Assembly (NCBI GenBank): GCA_035308365.1
Contig: DATGGU010000051.1
Location: forward strand, 1 to 64,000
Length of the DNA: 64,000 bases
Reading direction: 5' to 3'
Source of the DNA: PALSA-505 sp035308365
GTDB lineage: Bacteria; Actinomycetota; Actinomycetes; Streptosporangiales; Streptosporangiaceae
Shown: positions 15,547 through 23,713 of the stretch, piece after piece
Numbering within the stretch: the stretch's first letter is position 1
How the letters are laid out: every line of letters begins with the position of its first letter
Program-made: the position numbers and the translations under genes
Notes under the pieces: model-generated
The model's input: only the letters and a program-made list of their open reading frames with translations
Told to the model about the DNA's origin: nothing
The model's database searches: none

Positions 15547-16530
15547 ATGGCCCGTTCTCTGTCCCTCATCGTGCCGAGCGGCAGCCCGACGCTCGGCAAC
15601 CTGTTCGGCGCCATCCAGCACTGGGTGGCCGACCAGCGCGGTGCCGACACGCTCTACGGGGTCGCCGACCTGCACGCGCTCACCACGCCGCACGATCCGG
15701 CGGCCGTCAGAGCGACGACCAGGGAACAGATCATGCTGCTGATCGCGGCCGGCCTCGACCCCGGCCGGAGCGTCATTTTCGTGCAGAGCCACGTGCCCGC
15801 GCACGCCGAACTGCTGTGGCTGCTGGAGGCGACCGCCTACGACGGCGAGCTGCGCCGGATGATCCAGTACAAGGAAAAGTCGGCGCGCCACCAGTCGGTG
15901 CGCGCGGCGCTGCTCACCTACCCGGTGCTGCAGGCCGCCGACGTGCTGCTCTACGACGTCGCCACCGTGCCGGTCGGCGACGACCAGCGACAGCACATCG
16001 AACTCGCCCGGGACCTGGCGCTACGCTTCAACAAGACCTACGGCCAGACCTTCACCGTGCCCCAGGCGGTCACGCCGGGCGTCGCGGCCCGGGTGATGGA
16101 CCTGCAGGATCCGACGGCGAAAATGAGCAAGTCCGCGCCACTTCAGGCGGCGGGCGTCATCCGGCTGCTCGACCCGCCCGGCGTGGTGCGGCGCAAGATC
16201 TCACGTGCGGTCACCGACAGCGCGAGCCCGGCGCGGCCCGGCCCCGAGTCCGGCCCGGGCGTGACCAACCTGCTCACCATCCTGGCCGCCTGCACCGGCA
16301 CCACCCCGGACCAGGCCGCCGCTGTCATAACGTCCTACCGCGAACTCAAGGAGGCCTGCTCCGACGCGGTGATCGCGCTGCTCACCCCGCTGCAGGAGCG
16401 TTACGCGGCGCTCGCCGCCGACCCGCAGACGGTCACCCGCATCCTGCGCGACAGCGCCAGCCAGGCGCGCACCCTGGCCGAGACCACACTTGCCAAGGCC
16501 AAGACCGCCATCGGCCTGCTGGAGCCATGA
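15547..16530 (+). CDS. trpS: tryptophanyl-tRNA synthetase, probably auxiliary
   Basis: Charges tRNA-Trp. 327 residues, normal for bacterial TrpRS. Seen are SLIVPSGSPTLGNLFGAIQH (TLGN in place of HIGH), the specificity region YGVADLHALT, RRMIQYKEKSARHQ, PVGDDQRQHIELARDLALRF and AKMSKS. By hand alignment, the position of Gln9 of the Geobacillus enzyme (GIQPSG) is Val here, while the His of DLHALT is kept. GCAGGAGG precedes the ATG. In Streptomyces coelicolor an indolmycin-resistant second TrpRS is controlled by ribosome-mediated attenuation; the leader here suggests the same design. Confidence 0.93.
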   Translation: MARSLSLIVPSGSPTLGNLFGAIQHWVADQRGADTLYGVADLHALTTPHDPAAVRATTREQIMLLIAAGLDPGRSVIFVQSHVPAHAELLWLLEATAYDGELRRMIQYKEKSARHQSVRAALLTYPVLQAADVLLYDVATVPVGDDQRQHIELARDLALRFNKTYGQTFTVPQAVTPGVAARVMDLQDPTAKMSKSAPLQAAGVIRLLDPPGVVRRKISRAVTDSASPARPGPESGPGVTNLLTILAACTGTTPDQAAAVITSYRELKEACSDAVIALLTPLQERYAALAADPQTVTRILRDSASQARTLAETTLAKAKTAIGLLEP

Positions 16531-16754
16531 CTTCCTAGCCCATAACAAGGCACAGACCGATCAAGGCGCCATCTCCGTAGCCCGCAGCGGAGCGTCGTCC
16601 AGGCCCCTACGATCCTAACCGCAGGAGCCGGCGCACAGCAGGAAGCCGGGTCCAGAGAGGGGCAGCTCGGTATGGCCAGGGTGCCTGCGACTGATACATA
16701 CCAGACCGCTCAGCCCTCTCCAGCTAACGACGTGCTCGCTCTCCGAGGGGCCGG

Positions 16755-17087
16755 TTAGCTGTCCTCCGGGACGCGCATTTCGCCGAGGCGGGACCAGTCG
16801 TCTTGCGGGATCTCGAAGTTGACGATCCGGGGGGTCTCGGCCAGGTGTGGCGGGAGCCACTGCTGTGCCTTCTTGAAGTGGTCCGACTGGACGTGGGCGG
16901 CGCCGGCCGCGCCGTCCCGGAAGGCCTCGACCAGGACGTATTCGTTCGGGTCGGCCACGCTCCTGGACCAGTCGAACCACAGGCAGCCTGGTTCGTCGCG
17001 GCAGGCCTGGGTGAATTCGGCGGTGATCTCGGGCCAGTTGTCCGCGTGTTCGGGCTTCACCTTGAACTTGGCGGTGATGAAGATCAT
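16755..17087 (-). CDS. ABM-fold monooxygenase (antibiotic biosynthesis monooxygenase family)
   Basis: 110 residues with the dimeric ferredoxin-like ABM fold: MIFITAKFKVKPEHADNW, FTQACRDEPGCLWFDWSRS, YVLVEAFRDGAAGAAHVQSD and HFKKAQQWLP. The central His (AAHVQSDHF) and Trp are those usually found in putative quinol monooxygenases of the YgiN type. The function is generic: cofactor-free oxidation or a regulatory role. It is an isolated gene; the 220 nt between trpS and it hold nothing recognisable. Confidence 0.85.
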   Translation of the reverse strand: MIFITAKFKVKPEHADNWPEITAEFTQACRDEPGCLWFDWSRSVADPNEYVLVEAFRDGAAGAAHVQSDHFKKAQQWLPPHLAETPRIVNFEIPQDDWSRLGEMRVPEDS

Positions 17088-17243
17088 CGGGCTCCCTCAG
17101 TCGATTGTGCGGTAGCTATCCTCCCGTAGGCCGCGCCGCCGATGGTAGGCGCCCGGCGCCCCGGCCGCCGTCTTAACTAGCGACAGTCTCCGGTCCGGAG
17201 TTGAGCAGGCAAGGCACTGCGAAGCTGCTGGCACCATGGGAGG

Positions 17244-18140
17244 GTGAGCCAGCCAGTTCGCGTCGTTGATGAGCAGGAGACCGGCGCCGCCGCGTTCCAG
17301 GCGATCGCCGGTTTGTTCTCCGGTGGGGACGTGGTCATCCTGAGCGGGGCCGGGTTGTCCACCGAGTCTGGCATCCCGGACTACCGCGGACAGACCGGCC
17401 GGGCCAGGCGGGCCGAGCCGATGACGTACCAGACGTTCACCGCCACGGCCGAAGCCCGTCAGCGGTACTGGGCACGCAGCCACGCCGGCTGGCGGCACGT
17501 CGCGGCGGCTGTGCCCAATGCCGGCCACCGGGCGGTCGCGGAGCTGGAACGCCGCGGGCTGGTCACCGGGATCATCACGCAGAACGTCGACGGGCTGCAC
17601 CAGGCGGCGGGCGGGCAGCGGGTGGTCGAGCTGCATGGCAGCCTGGACCGGGTGGTGTGCCTGGGCTGCGGCCAGCGGAGCCCGCGGTTGCGGCTCGATG
17701 AGCGGCTGCGGACGGCGAACCCCTCGTGGGAGGCGCTGGCGGCCGGGATCAGCCCGGACGGGGATGCCGTGCTCACCGACGGCCAGGTGTCCGGCTTCCA
17801 GGTGGTTGACTGCGAGAGCTGTGGCGGCGTGCTCAAGCCGGACGTGGTCTTCTTCGGTGAGAACGTGCCACGGCCCCGGGTCGAGGAATGCTACGGACTG
17901 GTCGAGCGGTCGGCCGGGCTGGCCGTGCTCGGGTCTTCGCTGACCGTGATGTCGGGCTACCGGTTCGTCCGGCACGCGGCCAGGCTCGGCATTCCCGTGG
18001 TGATCATCAACCACGGTGCGACGCGCGGTGACGTACACGCGGTGGCGACGCTGGACGCGCCGCTCGGCAGCACGCTGAACGCTTTGGTCGCCGAACTCCC
18101 GGCAAGTGCTCGCGGTGCGGCGGTGCAGGACGTGCGCTGA
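17244..18140 (+). CDS. Sir2-family NAD-dependent protein deacylase
   Basis: 298 residues. NAD-binding GAGLSTESGIPDYRG (residues 33-47), ITQNVDGLHQAAG and the catalytic His in VVELHGS are present. The Zn site is Cys4: CLGCGQ and CESCGG, separated by an unusually long insertion. LKPDVVFFGE and GSSLTVMSGYR complete the family pattern. It removes acyl groups from protein lysines and could counteract acetylation of metabolic enzymes. GTG start. A palindrome CTCCG-GTC-CGGAG (17188-17200) lies upstream. A micro-protein gene follows. Confidence 0.92.
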   Translation: MSQPVRVVDEQETGAAAFQAIAGLFSGGDVVILSGAGLSTESGIPDYRGQTGRARRAEPMTYQTFTATAEARQRYWARSHAGWRHVAAAVPNAGHRAVAELERRGLVTGIITQNVDGLHQAAGGQRVVELHGSLDRVVCLGCGQRSPRLRLDERLRTANPSWEALAAGISPDGDAVLTDGQVSGFQVVDCESCGGVLKPDVVFFGENVPRPRVEECYGLVERSAGLAVLGSSLTVMSGYRFVRHAARLGIPVVIINHGATRGDVHAVATLDAPLGSTLNALVAELPASARGAAVQDVR

Positions 18141-18194
18141 CTGGGTAGTCCTACGGTCAGTCAAACGGTTCCGGCGACCGAGGGGAGAAGGTCG

Positions 18195-18302
18195 ATGGAC
18201 TGGCAGCGATTGGCGCTGGTGGCGGCGGCCGCCGCGGTGTGCCTCATCTTTGTCGCGAGCAGGGAAGACATAGGACGCTACATCAAGATGCGCCAGATGT
18301 GA
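18195..18302 (+). CDS. DUF6893-like 35-residue membrane micro-protein
   Basis: Starts at ATG with AGGGGAGAAGG directly upstream. One transmembrane helix (LALVAAAAAVCLIFVA, residues 6-21) is followed by the short amphipathic tail SREDIGRYIKMRQM. The arrangement of one span followed by DI-RY-K-R-M matches the actinobacterial DUF6893 small proteins, of unknown function. It lies 54 nt after the sirtuin gene and probably shares its transcript. Confidence 0.7.
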   Translation: MDWQRLALVAAAAAVCLIFVASREDIGRYIKMRQM

Positions 18303-18345
18303 CGGCGGCACTTCTGCGGCCGGGCGGGGAGAACCACGAACACGG

Positions 18346-18386
18346 CAGCCCGGCCGGCGGCCAGGACCTGGCCGCCGGCCGGGCTG
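18346..18386. terminator. strong bidirectional terminator
   Basis: A 20-nt arm, CAGCCCGGCCGGCGGCCAGG, and its exact complement are separated by a single base, which gives a very stable hairpin. It lies between the plus-strand sirtuin/micro-protein unit and the convergent phasin-like gene. Confidence 0.8.
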
Positions 18387-18537
18387 TGTGGTGCCGCGGG
18401 TGGGCTGTGTGGTTCCCCGTCCGGCCGGGCTGTGTGGTGCCGCAGGCGGGCTATGTGGTGCTCAGGCCGGGCTGTGTGGCGCCCAGGCCGGGCTGTGTGG
18501 TGCCGCGGGTGGGCTGCGCGTGGCGCCGCGGGTGGGG
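18387..18537. repeat. imperfect tandem repeats with GGGCTGTGTGGTGCC core
   Basis: About six imperfect copies of a 25-30 bp unit (for example CCGGGCTGTGTGGTGCCGC) follow the terminator and run up to the stop of the phasin-like gene. Unit lengths vary and there are no unique spacers, so this is not a CRISPR array. Origin by slippage or recombination around the terminator arm, which shares the GGCCGGGCTGTG sequence, is likely. Confidence 0.65.
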
Positions 18538-18538
18538 G

Positions 18539-18958
18539 TTAGCTCTTGGTGGAGGTACGGGTCCGGGCGGCCGAGGAACGCTGGGCCTTGGTGGCGGTGT
18601 GCTCAGCCTCGGCAGCGACGTTCTCGACGTTCTTGGCGGTGTCCTCGACGTTCTTGGCGGCGCTGCGCTCGGTCCGCAGGATGAACTGCTCGGCCTTCTT
18701 CGGCGCGGCGCTCAGGGTCTCGGTCCACGGCTGGGCGTAGGCCAGCAGGCTCTTGGTGAAGTCGCGCTGCATGGCGAGGACCTGCACGCCGAACGCGTAA
18801 GACCGGTCCACAAGATCCTCGAGTGTGGGAACGGTGGACTGGAGGTCGATGTTCGAGACGAACTTCTGCACGCCGTCGGTCCAGACGCGCACGGTCGAGT
18901 TCACGGTCTCCTGGCCACGGCGGACCGCGTCGGCGACCCGCTCCTGTGGGGTGGTCAT
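18539..18958 (-). CDS. phasin-like helical protein
   Basis: 139 residues, almost entirely helical: DAVRRGQETVNSTVRVWTDG, VDRSYAFGVQVLAMQRDFTK and LAYAQPWTETL resemble phasin-type proteins that coat polyhydroxyalkanoate granules. The C-terminal 45 residues are rich in Ala, Thr, Lys and Arg, with a doubled KNVEDTAKNVENVAAEAE, typical of histone-like or coiled-coil tails. ATG 18958 has AGAGGAGCAGG upstream. Whether it binds PHA granules is not shown; no PHA synthase is in the window. Confidence 0.55.
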   Translation of the reverse strand: MTTPQERVADAVRRGQETVNSTVRVWTDGVQKFVSNIDLQSTVPTLEDLVDRSYAFGVQVLAMQRDFTKSLLAYAQPWTETLSAAPKKAEQFILRTERSAAKNVEDTAKNVENVAAEAEHTATKAQRSSAARTRTSTKS

Positions 18959-19113
18959 TATCCTGCTCCTCTGGTAACTGCTGCATCTGTGTATGCGTAC
19001 TAAAGTACGCGCAATAGCTAGCTCTGTCAAGCGTTCTGCTAGCTATGGCAAGCACGCTACCGGGTAGAGACGTGGGTCAGGTCACGTCCCTGTCATCGGC
19101 GTGTTACGGCAGC

Positions 19114-19190
19114 GGGCCGGGTGTGCGGGTTCGGCGGCGGGCCGGGAGTGCGGGTTCTTCGAGCAGCCGGGAGTGCGGGTTCGGCGGTGG
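19114..19190. repeat. three imperfect 26-bp repeats
   Basis: Units of the type GGGCCGGGAGTGCGGGTTCGGCGG occur three times in tandem, downstream of the anti-sigma gene. They recall the CCGGGCTGTGTGG repeats 700 bp away but are not the same sequence. No gene is supported between 18959 and 19270. Confidence 0.5.
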
Positions 19191-19270
19191 GCTGAGGTGT
19201 GCAACAGGACACGGAGAGGGCGGGTTGAGGCGCGGGGAGCTGGTCGTATGGTGCCGGGGCTTCGGCCGGG

Positions 19271-20113
19271 TCAGGAGACGGCTCCGACCGAGACGACCTT
19301 CGTGGGGGCAATGGGCACGGTGCGCCCGGGTTCGAGGCTGATGGCGAAATCCGTGGTGCCGTGGTAGGGCACGGCAAGCTGCCCGACCTTGATCGTGGTG
19401 CCAGTTGCGCCCTGGTGGACATCGAAGCCGCCGAGAGCGTGCAGGTGTGTTCCGGCGATCTGCCATAGGACGTATATCTGGTCAGCGCGATTGTCGACCT
19501 TCATGTCGGTCGGGACCACCCACACGCTCTTGCCCTGAACCAGTACCCTCGCGGTCTGGTGGGTCGTCTTGGGGGCGGACAGAGCTGTCTGGTAGCAGCC
19601 GTGCTGCGGCTGGCAGCTCGCGACGGTGGGCGCCGAGCCGCCGCTGGTGGCGGCCAGCCCACCCCCAATGCCGCCGGCGATCGCCGCGACCGCTGCCGCT
19701 GCCGCCGCCGGGCGCAGCCAGCGCCTGCGCGGCTTCAGCGGTACGGCTTCGGACGGTGTGTCCTGCTGGGCGGGCGGCTCCTGGGCCGCAGCCGGCTGGC
19801 TGACGGTCTGCTCTGCTGGTGCTGCGCCCGCGGTGGGCTCGGATGACGCGGGCGCCGGGTGAGGGTCCAGGCCTGCCCGGACGGTGGCCATGATGCGGTC
19901 GGCAAGGTGTGGGCTGGGCTCGGCGGGTGGCGGGACGACGTTCGCTATGGCCGCTGCCACCTCGCGGTAGCTGGCTATCATGCGGGTGCATTCCGGGCAG
20001 TCACCGGCGTGCCGCAGGAAGGTCTGCTCGTCGGCGGGCTCGAGGGCGTCGAGAGCGTACCCGGCGGCCAGTTCCTCGAACTGGTCGCTGTGGCCGGAGG
20101 CCTGATCGGTCAC
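19271..20113 (-). CDS. RskA-type zinc anti-sigma factor
   Basis: 280 residues. The N-terminal anti-sigma domain has the zinc motif HAGDCPECTRM (HxxxCxxC, residues about 35-45). A Pro/Ala linker leads to one membrane span around residues 132-158 (AAAAAAVAAIAGGIGGGLAA). The extracytoplasmic C-terminal domain matches RskA (VWVVPTDMKVDNRADQIYVL, FAISLEPG). It would hold the adjacent sigma factor inactive at the membrane until regulated proteolysis. The GTG start overlaps the sigma stop (GTGA) with GGAGGAGGG upstream, so the two are translationally coupled. Confidence 0.88.
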   Translation of the reverse strand: MTDQASGHSDQFEELAAGYALDALEPADEQTFLRHAGDCPECTRMIASYREVAAAIANVVPPPAEPSPHLADRIMATVRAGLDPHPAPASSEPTAGAAPAEQTVSQPAAAQEPPAQQDTPSEAVPLKPRRRWLRPAAAAAAVAAIAGGIGGGLAATSGGSAPTVASCQPQHGCYQTALSAPKTTHQTARVLVQGKSVWVVPTDMKVDNRADQIYVLWQIAGTHLHALGGFDVHQGATGTTIKVGQLAVPYHGTTDFAISLEPGRTVPIAPTKVVSVGAVS

Positions 20114-20727
20114 GACGTTCCCTCCTCCCCCTGGTTGCCCATGGCGGCCAAGCTCCGCTGCAGCCGCCGCATGGCGGCGAACATGCGGGTCTTGACCGTG
20201 CCCAGCGGGACGCCGGTGAGCTGGGCGATCTCCCGCTGGGTGTAACCGCCGAAATAGGCCAGTGCCAATGCCTCCCGCTGTTGCCCGGGCAGCTCGGCCA
20301 GCGCGGCCCGGACCTGATCGGCCCGGATCCCGGCCCATGCCACCTCTCCTGGATCGGATTCCTCGGGTGGGTCCAGCGCCCGTTGCGCGGCGTGCGCGTC
20401 CTGCCGCCGCTGCCGGGCGGTCTCCCGGCGGACGAGGTCTACCGCCTTGTGATGGGCCAGCGCCACCAGCCAGCTCCGCACGCTGCCCTGCGGTGGTGCG
20501 TAAGCCGCCGAATCCCGCCACACTCCGGTGAACGTCTCCTGGACGGCGTCCTCGGCCAGCGCCTGGTCCACGGTGATCCGCAGCGCCATCCGGTAGCAGG
20601 TGGGGCCGTGACGCTGGTACAGCACGGCGAGCGCATCCGGATCCGCCTTACCGACAAGCTCGATAAGGACGGTGTCGTCCAGATTGTCCCGGCTGCCGTA
20701 ACCGGGAGATTCGCTCACAGAACGCAC
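20110..20727 (-). CDS. ECF sigma factor (SigK/ECF19-like)
   Basis: About 205 residues with sigma region 2 (ALAVLYQRHGPTCYRMALRI, AEDAVQETFTGVWR, SVRSWLVALAHHKAVDLVRR) and region 4 (ELPGQQREALALAYFGGYTQ, REIAQLTGVPLGTVKTRMFA). It pairs with the RskA-type anti-sigma gene just downstream. Start choice is open: GTG 20727 has GGAAG 5 nt upstream, but an in-frame ATG at 20961 has a stronger GGGAGG at 8 nt and would add 78 residues without recognisable homology. Confidence 0.88.
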   Translation of the reverse strand: MRSVSESPGYGSRDNLDDTVLIELVGKADPDALAVLYQRHGPTCYRMALRITVDQALAEDAVQETFTGVWRDSAAYAPPQGSVRSWLVALAHHKAVDLVRRETARQRRQDAHAAQRALDPPEESDPGEVAWAGIRADQVRAALAELPGQQREALALAYFGGYTQREIAQLTGVPLGTVKTRMFAAMRRLQRSLAAMGNQGEEGTS

Positions 20728-21156
20728 TGCCACTTCCGAGACCGGTCGTGGACCGGGAACAGTGAGAGTTCCGGCCCCCCTGGCTGGCAAGTCAGCAGAC
20801 AACGGACCTACCAACCATGCCAGCGCTGGCGTCTTGCTGGCAGGGGAAAGCATAACGACCTTGGCGGCCACCATGCAGGGCGAACCGCAGCCACGTGCCA
20901 CCCAGTTTCCGGCCGCTGGCCGGCCGCCCCTCGGCGCTGTTTGCGCCGATGCTGCGTTCATTGGGCACACCTCCCACAACGGCCCTGCCCCATGAATGGT
21001 TCGCCGCACGCCGTGTTCCGGTTCATGATCGGCGCAGGTCACAGCTCTCTTAGCTGGTAAAGGGGCGGCGATGGGTGACCCTGGCCTTGATTGGGAGGCG
21101 TCGTCTGCTGAGCCGGTCATCCCCGGCGGCTGACCCGCCGGGGGATGACCGGGGCT

Positions 21157-22917
21157 TCAGTCCTTGATCTGGCAGATGACCGTGCCTGCCGGTACGGTCT
21201 GGCCGATCTCGACGCTGAGCCCGGTGACCGTGCCGTCCTTGTGGGCGGTCAGCGGTTGCTCCATCTTCATCGCTTCGAGCACGACGACCGTGTCCCCGGC
21301 CTTGACCTGCTGGCCTTCCTCAACCGCGATCTTGGCGATGGTGCCCTGCATCGGGCTGACCAGGTCATCGCCGCTGGCCGCGGACGCCTGCTTGCGCTCC
21401 CGGGACCGCCCGGCGGGTGGCCGCGCGCGCCCGGGCTGGGCAGCCTGAGGGCCACCGCCCGCCATCAGCCCGGCGGGCAGCACGACTTCCAGCCGCTTGC
21501 CGCCGACCTCCACCGTGATCCGCTCGCGCTCGGCCTCCACGCCGGCCTCGGCGCCATCCCCGGAATACGGCGGAAGATCCCCGGCGAACTCGGTCTCGAT
21601 CCACCGGGTGTGCACGCTGAACGGCTCATCGGTGAACGCCGGGTCGGACACGACCGCGCGGTGGAAGGGCAGCACGGTGGGCAGCCCGCCGACCTCGAAC
21701 TCGGCCAGCGCCCGGCGTGACCTGGCCAGCGCCTCGCGCCGGTCGCGACCGGTCACGATCAGCTTGGCGATCAGCGAGTCGAAGACGCGGGGCACGGTCA
21801 TGCCTGCCTGGTAGCCGGAGTCCAGTCGCACGCCGGGACCCGAGGCCGGCCGCATCGAAGCGATCGTGCCCGGCGCGGGCAGGAAGTTGCGGCCGGGATC
21901 CTCGGCGTTGATCCGGAACTCGATGGAGTGGCCACGGGCCGGCGGGTCGTCGTAGCCGACCGGCTCGCCCTCGGCGATGCGGAACATCTCGGCCACCAGG
22001 TCGATCCCGCTGACTTCCTCGGTGACCGGGTGCTCCACCTGCAGCCTGGTGTTCACCTCCAGGAACGAGACGGTGCCGTCCTGGCCGACCAGGAATTCGC
22101 AGGTGCCCGCGCCCACGTACCCGGCCCGGCGCAGGATCGCCTTGGACGACTCACGGAGCCTGGCCTCCTGCCCCGCGGTCAGGAACGGCGCCGGTGCTTC
22201 CTCGACGAGCTTCTGGTGCCGCCGCTGCAGGGAGCAGTCCCTGGTGGAGACGACCACCACGTTGCCGTGCCGGTCTGCCAGGCACTGGGTTTCCACGTGC
22301 CGTGGCCGGTCCAGGTAACGCTCGACGAAGCATTCACCACGGCCGAAGGACGCGACCGCCTCCCGGACGGCCGACGCGTACTGTTCCTCGATCTCGCCTT
22401 CGGACCGCGCGACCTTGAGCCCGCGCCCGCCACCGCCGTAGGCCGCCTTGATCGCGATCGGCAGCCCGTGCTGGCGGGCGAACTCGATCACCTCGTCCGC
22501 TCCGGATACCGGACCCGGTGTGCCGGGCGTCAGTGGGGCGCCCACCTCGGCGGCGATCGTGCGCGCGCTCACCTTGTCGCCGAGCGCGTCGATCGCCTCC
22601 GGCGGCGGGCCGATCCAGGTGAGACCGGCGGCAATGACCGCCCTGGCGAAGTCGGCGTTCTCGGCCAGGAAGCCATACCCCGGGTGTACCGCGTCGGCGC
22701 CGGACTCGGCGGCCACCTTGAGGATCTTGCCGATGTCCAGGTAGCTCTCGGCGGCGGTCTGGCCGCCGAGAGCGTACGCCTCGTCCACCATCGTGACGTG
22801 CAGCGCGTCGAGGTCGGGTTCGGCGTAGATGCCGACGCTGGCCAGCCCGGTGTCGCGGCAGGCCCGCGCGACCCGCACGGCAATCTCGGCACGATTCGCG
22901 ATAAGGACCTTACGCAC
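21157..22917 (-). CDS. accA: acyl-CoA carboxylase alpha subunit (biotin carboxylase plus BCCP)
   Basis: 586 residues. The biotin carboxylase ATP-grasp part covers 1-445 (KVLIANRAEIAVRVARACRD, YGGGGRGLKVARS, FLEVNTRLQVEHPVTE). An Ala/Pro/Arg linker leads to a biotin carboxyl carrier domain at 510-586 with the biotinylated Lys in EAMKMEQ. It supplies carboxybiotin to the beta subunit encoded about 2 kb upstream on the same strand, forming acetyl-, propionyl- or broader acyl-CoA carboxylase. The biotin ligase gene is also in the window. In Streptomyces this locus often has a maf gene between epsilon and alpha; here an E-set protein gene is there instead. Confidence 0.95.
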   Translation of the reverse strand: MRKVLIANRAEIAVRVARACRDTGLASVGIYAEPDLDALHVTMVDEAYALGGQTAAESYLDIGKILKVAAESGADAVHPGYGFLAENADFARAVIAAGLTWIGPPPEAIDALGDKVSARTIAAEVGAPLTPGTPGPVSGADEVIEFARQHGLPIAIKAAYGGGGRGLKVARSEGEIEEQYASAVREAVASFGRGECFVERYLDRPRHVETQCLADRHGNVVVVSTRDCSLQRRHQKLVEEAPAPFLTAGQEARLRESSKAILRRAGYVGAGTCEFLVGQDGTVSFLEVNTRLQVEHPVTEEVSGIDLVAEMFRIAEGEPVGYDDPPARGHSIEFRINAEDPGRNFLPAPGTIASMRPASGPGVRLDSGYQAGMTVPRVFDSLIAKLIVTGRDRREALARSRRALAEFEVGGLPTVLPFHRAVVSDPAFTDEPFSVHTRWIETEFAGDLPPYSGDGAEAGVEAERERITVEVGGKRLEVVLPAGLMAGGGPQAAQPGRARPPAGRSRERKQASAASGDDLVSPMQGTIAKIAVEEGQQVKAGDTVVVLEAMKMEQPLTAHKDGTVTGLSVEIGQTVPAGTVICQIKD

Positions 22918-23087
22918 GAAACCCTCTCCTCTCGGCTGTGAGGGAGTCTAGTGGCCCCCATCCGCACCACAGCAGCCGAACAGCCTCCCAGATTGCCCCT
23001 CTCGCGCACTCCTAACCCGGTCGATGTGACATCGCCGGGGTTGGGGCGGGGGACGGAAGGCCGCCGGGGGGGCGAGCAGGCCGGAGG

Positions 23088-23369
23088 TCAGACGGCCAGG
23101 ACCGCGCCGCCGTCGTCGCGGCCGGCGGCCGCGTCGTCGAACCAGATGCCACCCTCGGCCAGGTAGCGGAAGTGCAGCTTGGTTCCGGCCGGGACCTTCA
23201 CGCTGGCGCTGCGGGTGCCGTTGGTGCGCTTGCGCAGCGGATGCGCGAACGGATCCCAGCCGTTGAAGTTGCCGACGACGGACACCGCGCCCGATGGCTC
23301 ATCGACGGGCAGCACGAACGTGACCCGGACGACATCGTCGCGGTCAGGCCTCGCGGTCTTGATCACCAT
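23088..23369 (-). CDS. isoamylase N-terminal-like E-set (CBM48) protein
   Basis: 93 residues that are mostly a single E-set domain: VRVTFVLPVDEPSGAVSVVG, NFNGWDPFAHPLRKR and KLHFRYLAEGGIWFDD. The NGWDP motif and W/F pairs match the glycogen-binding E-set of AMPK-beta and glycogen-branching enzymes. It has no catalytic domain, so it may bind glycogen or a protein partner. ATG 23369 has AAAGGGGGAC upstream. It sits between the epsilon and alpha carboxylase genes, on the same strand. Confidence 0.78.
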   Translation of the reverse strand: MVIKTARPDRDDVVRVTFVLPVDEPSGAVSVVGNFNGWDPFAHPLRKRTNGTRSASVKVPAGTKLHFRYLAEGGIWFDDAAAGRDDGGAVLAV

Positions 23370-23494
23370 GTCCCCCTTTGCCGGGTGGTTTTCCTGTGAA
23401 GGGCGGCGTGCGCACATCACCGCCACAACCTGTCCCACGGTTGTATACGCACCGTATCGGCCATGCAACGTGTCCGTGAACAACTCTGCGCGAG

Positions 23495-23713
23495 CTAGCC
23501 GAGCCCCCGCCGCGCGCTCGCCAGCCACCCGTCCCGCCCGTGGCCGGGCGGCATGCGCAGCATCCGCGCCGGATCACTCCACCGCGACCGCTGGCCCCGT
23601 TCGGTGACCGGGCCAGGTCTCGATCCCAGGGCGGCCAGCACCGCCGTCAGCGCGGCGATCTCTTCGGCCGTGGCATCGCCCCTGACCACGGTCAGGAACG
23701 GCCGGTCAGTCAC
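23495..23713 (-). CDS. accE: acyl-CoA carboxylase epsilon subunit
   Basis: 72 residues from a GTG start. FLTVVRGDATAEEIAALTAV followed by a variable linker and SRWSDPARMLRMPPGHGRDG W-A-S fits the small actinobacterial AccE/PccE family. These bind the beta subunit and stimulate the alpha-beta holoenzyme. The start overlaps the stop of the upstream NYN gene (GTGA), so translation is coupled. The complex is predicted with the alpha and beta subunits encoded around it. Confidence 0.8.
   Translation of the reverse strand: MTDRPFLTVVRGDATAEEIAALTAVLAALGSRPGPVTERGQRSRWSDPARMLRMPPGHGRDGWLASARRGLG

Noticed and set aside
18387..18537. Possible CRISPR array or coding repeat
   Set aside because: Unit length varies, there are no spacers, and the repeat core continues the adjacent terminator arm.
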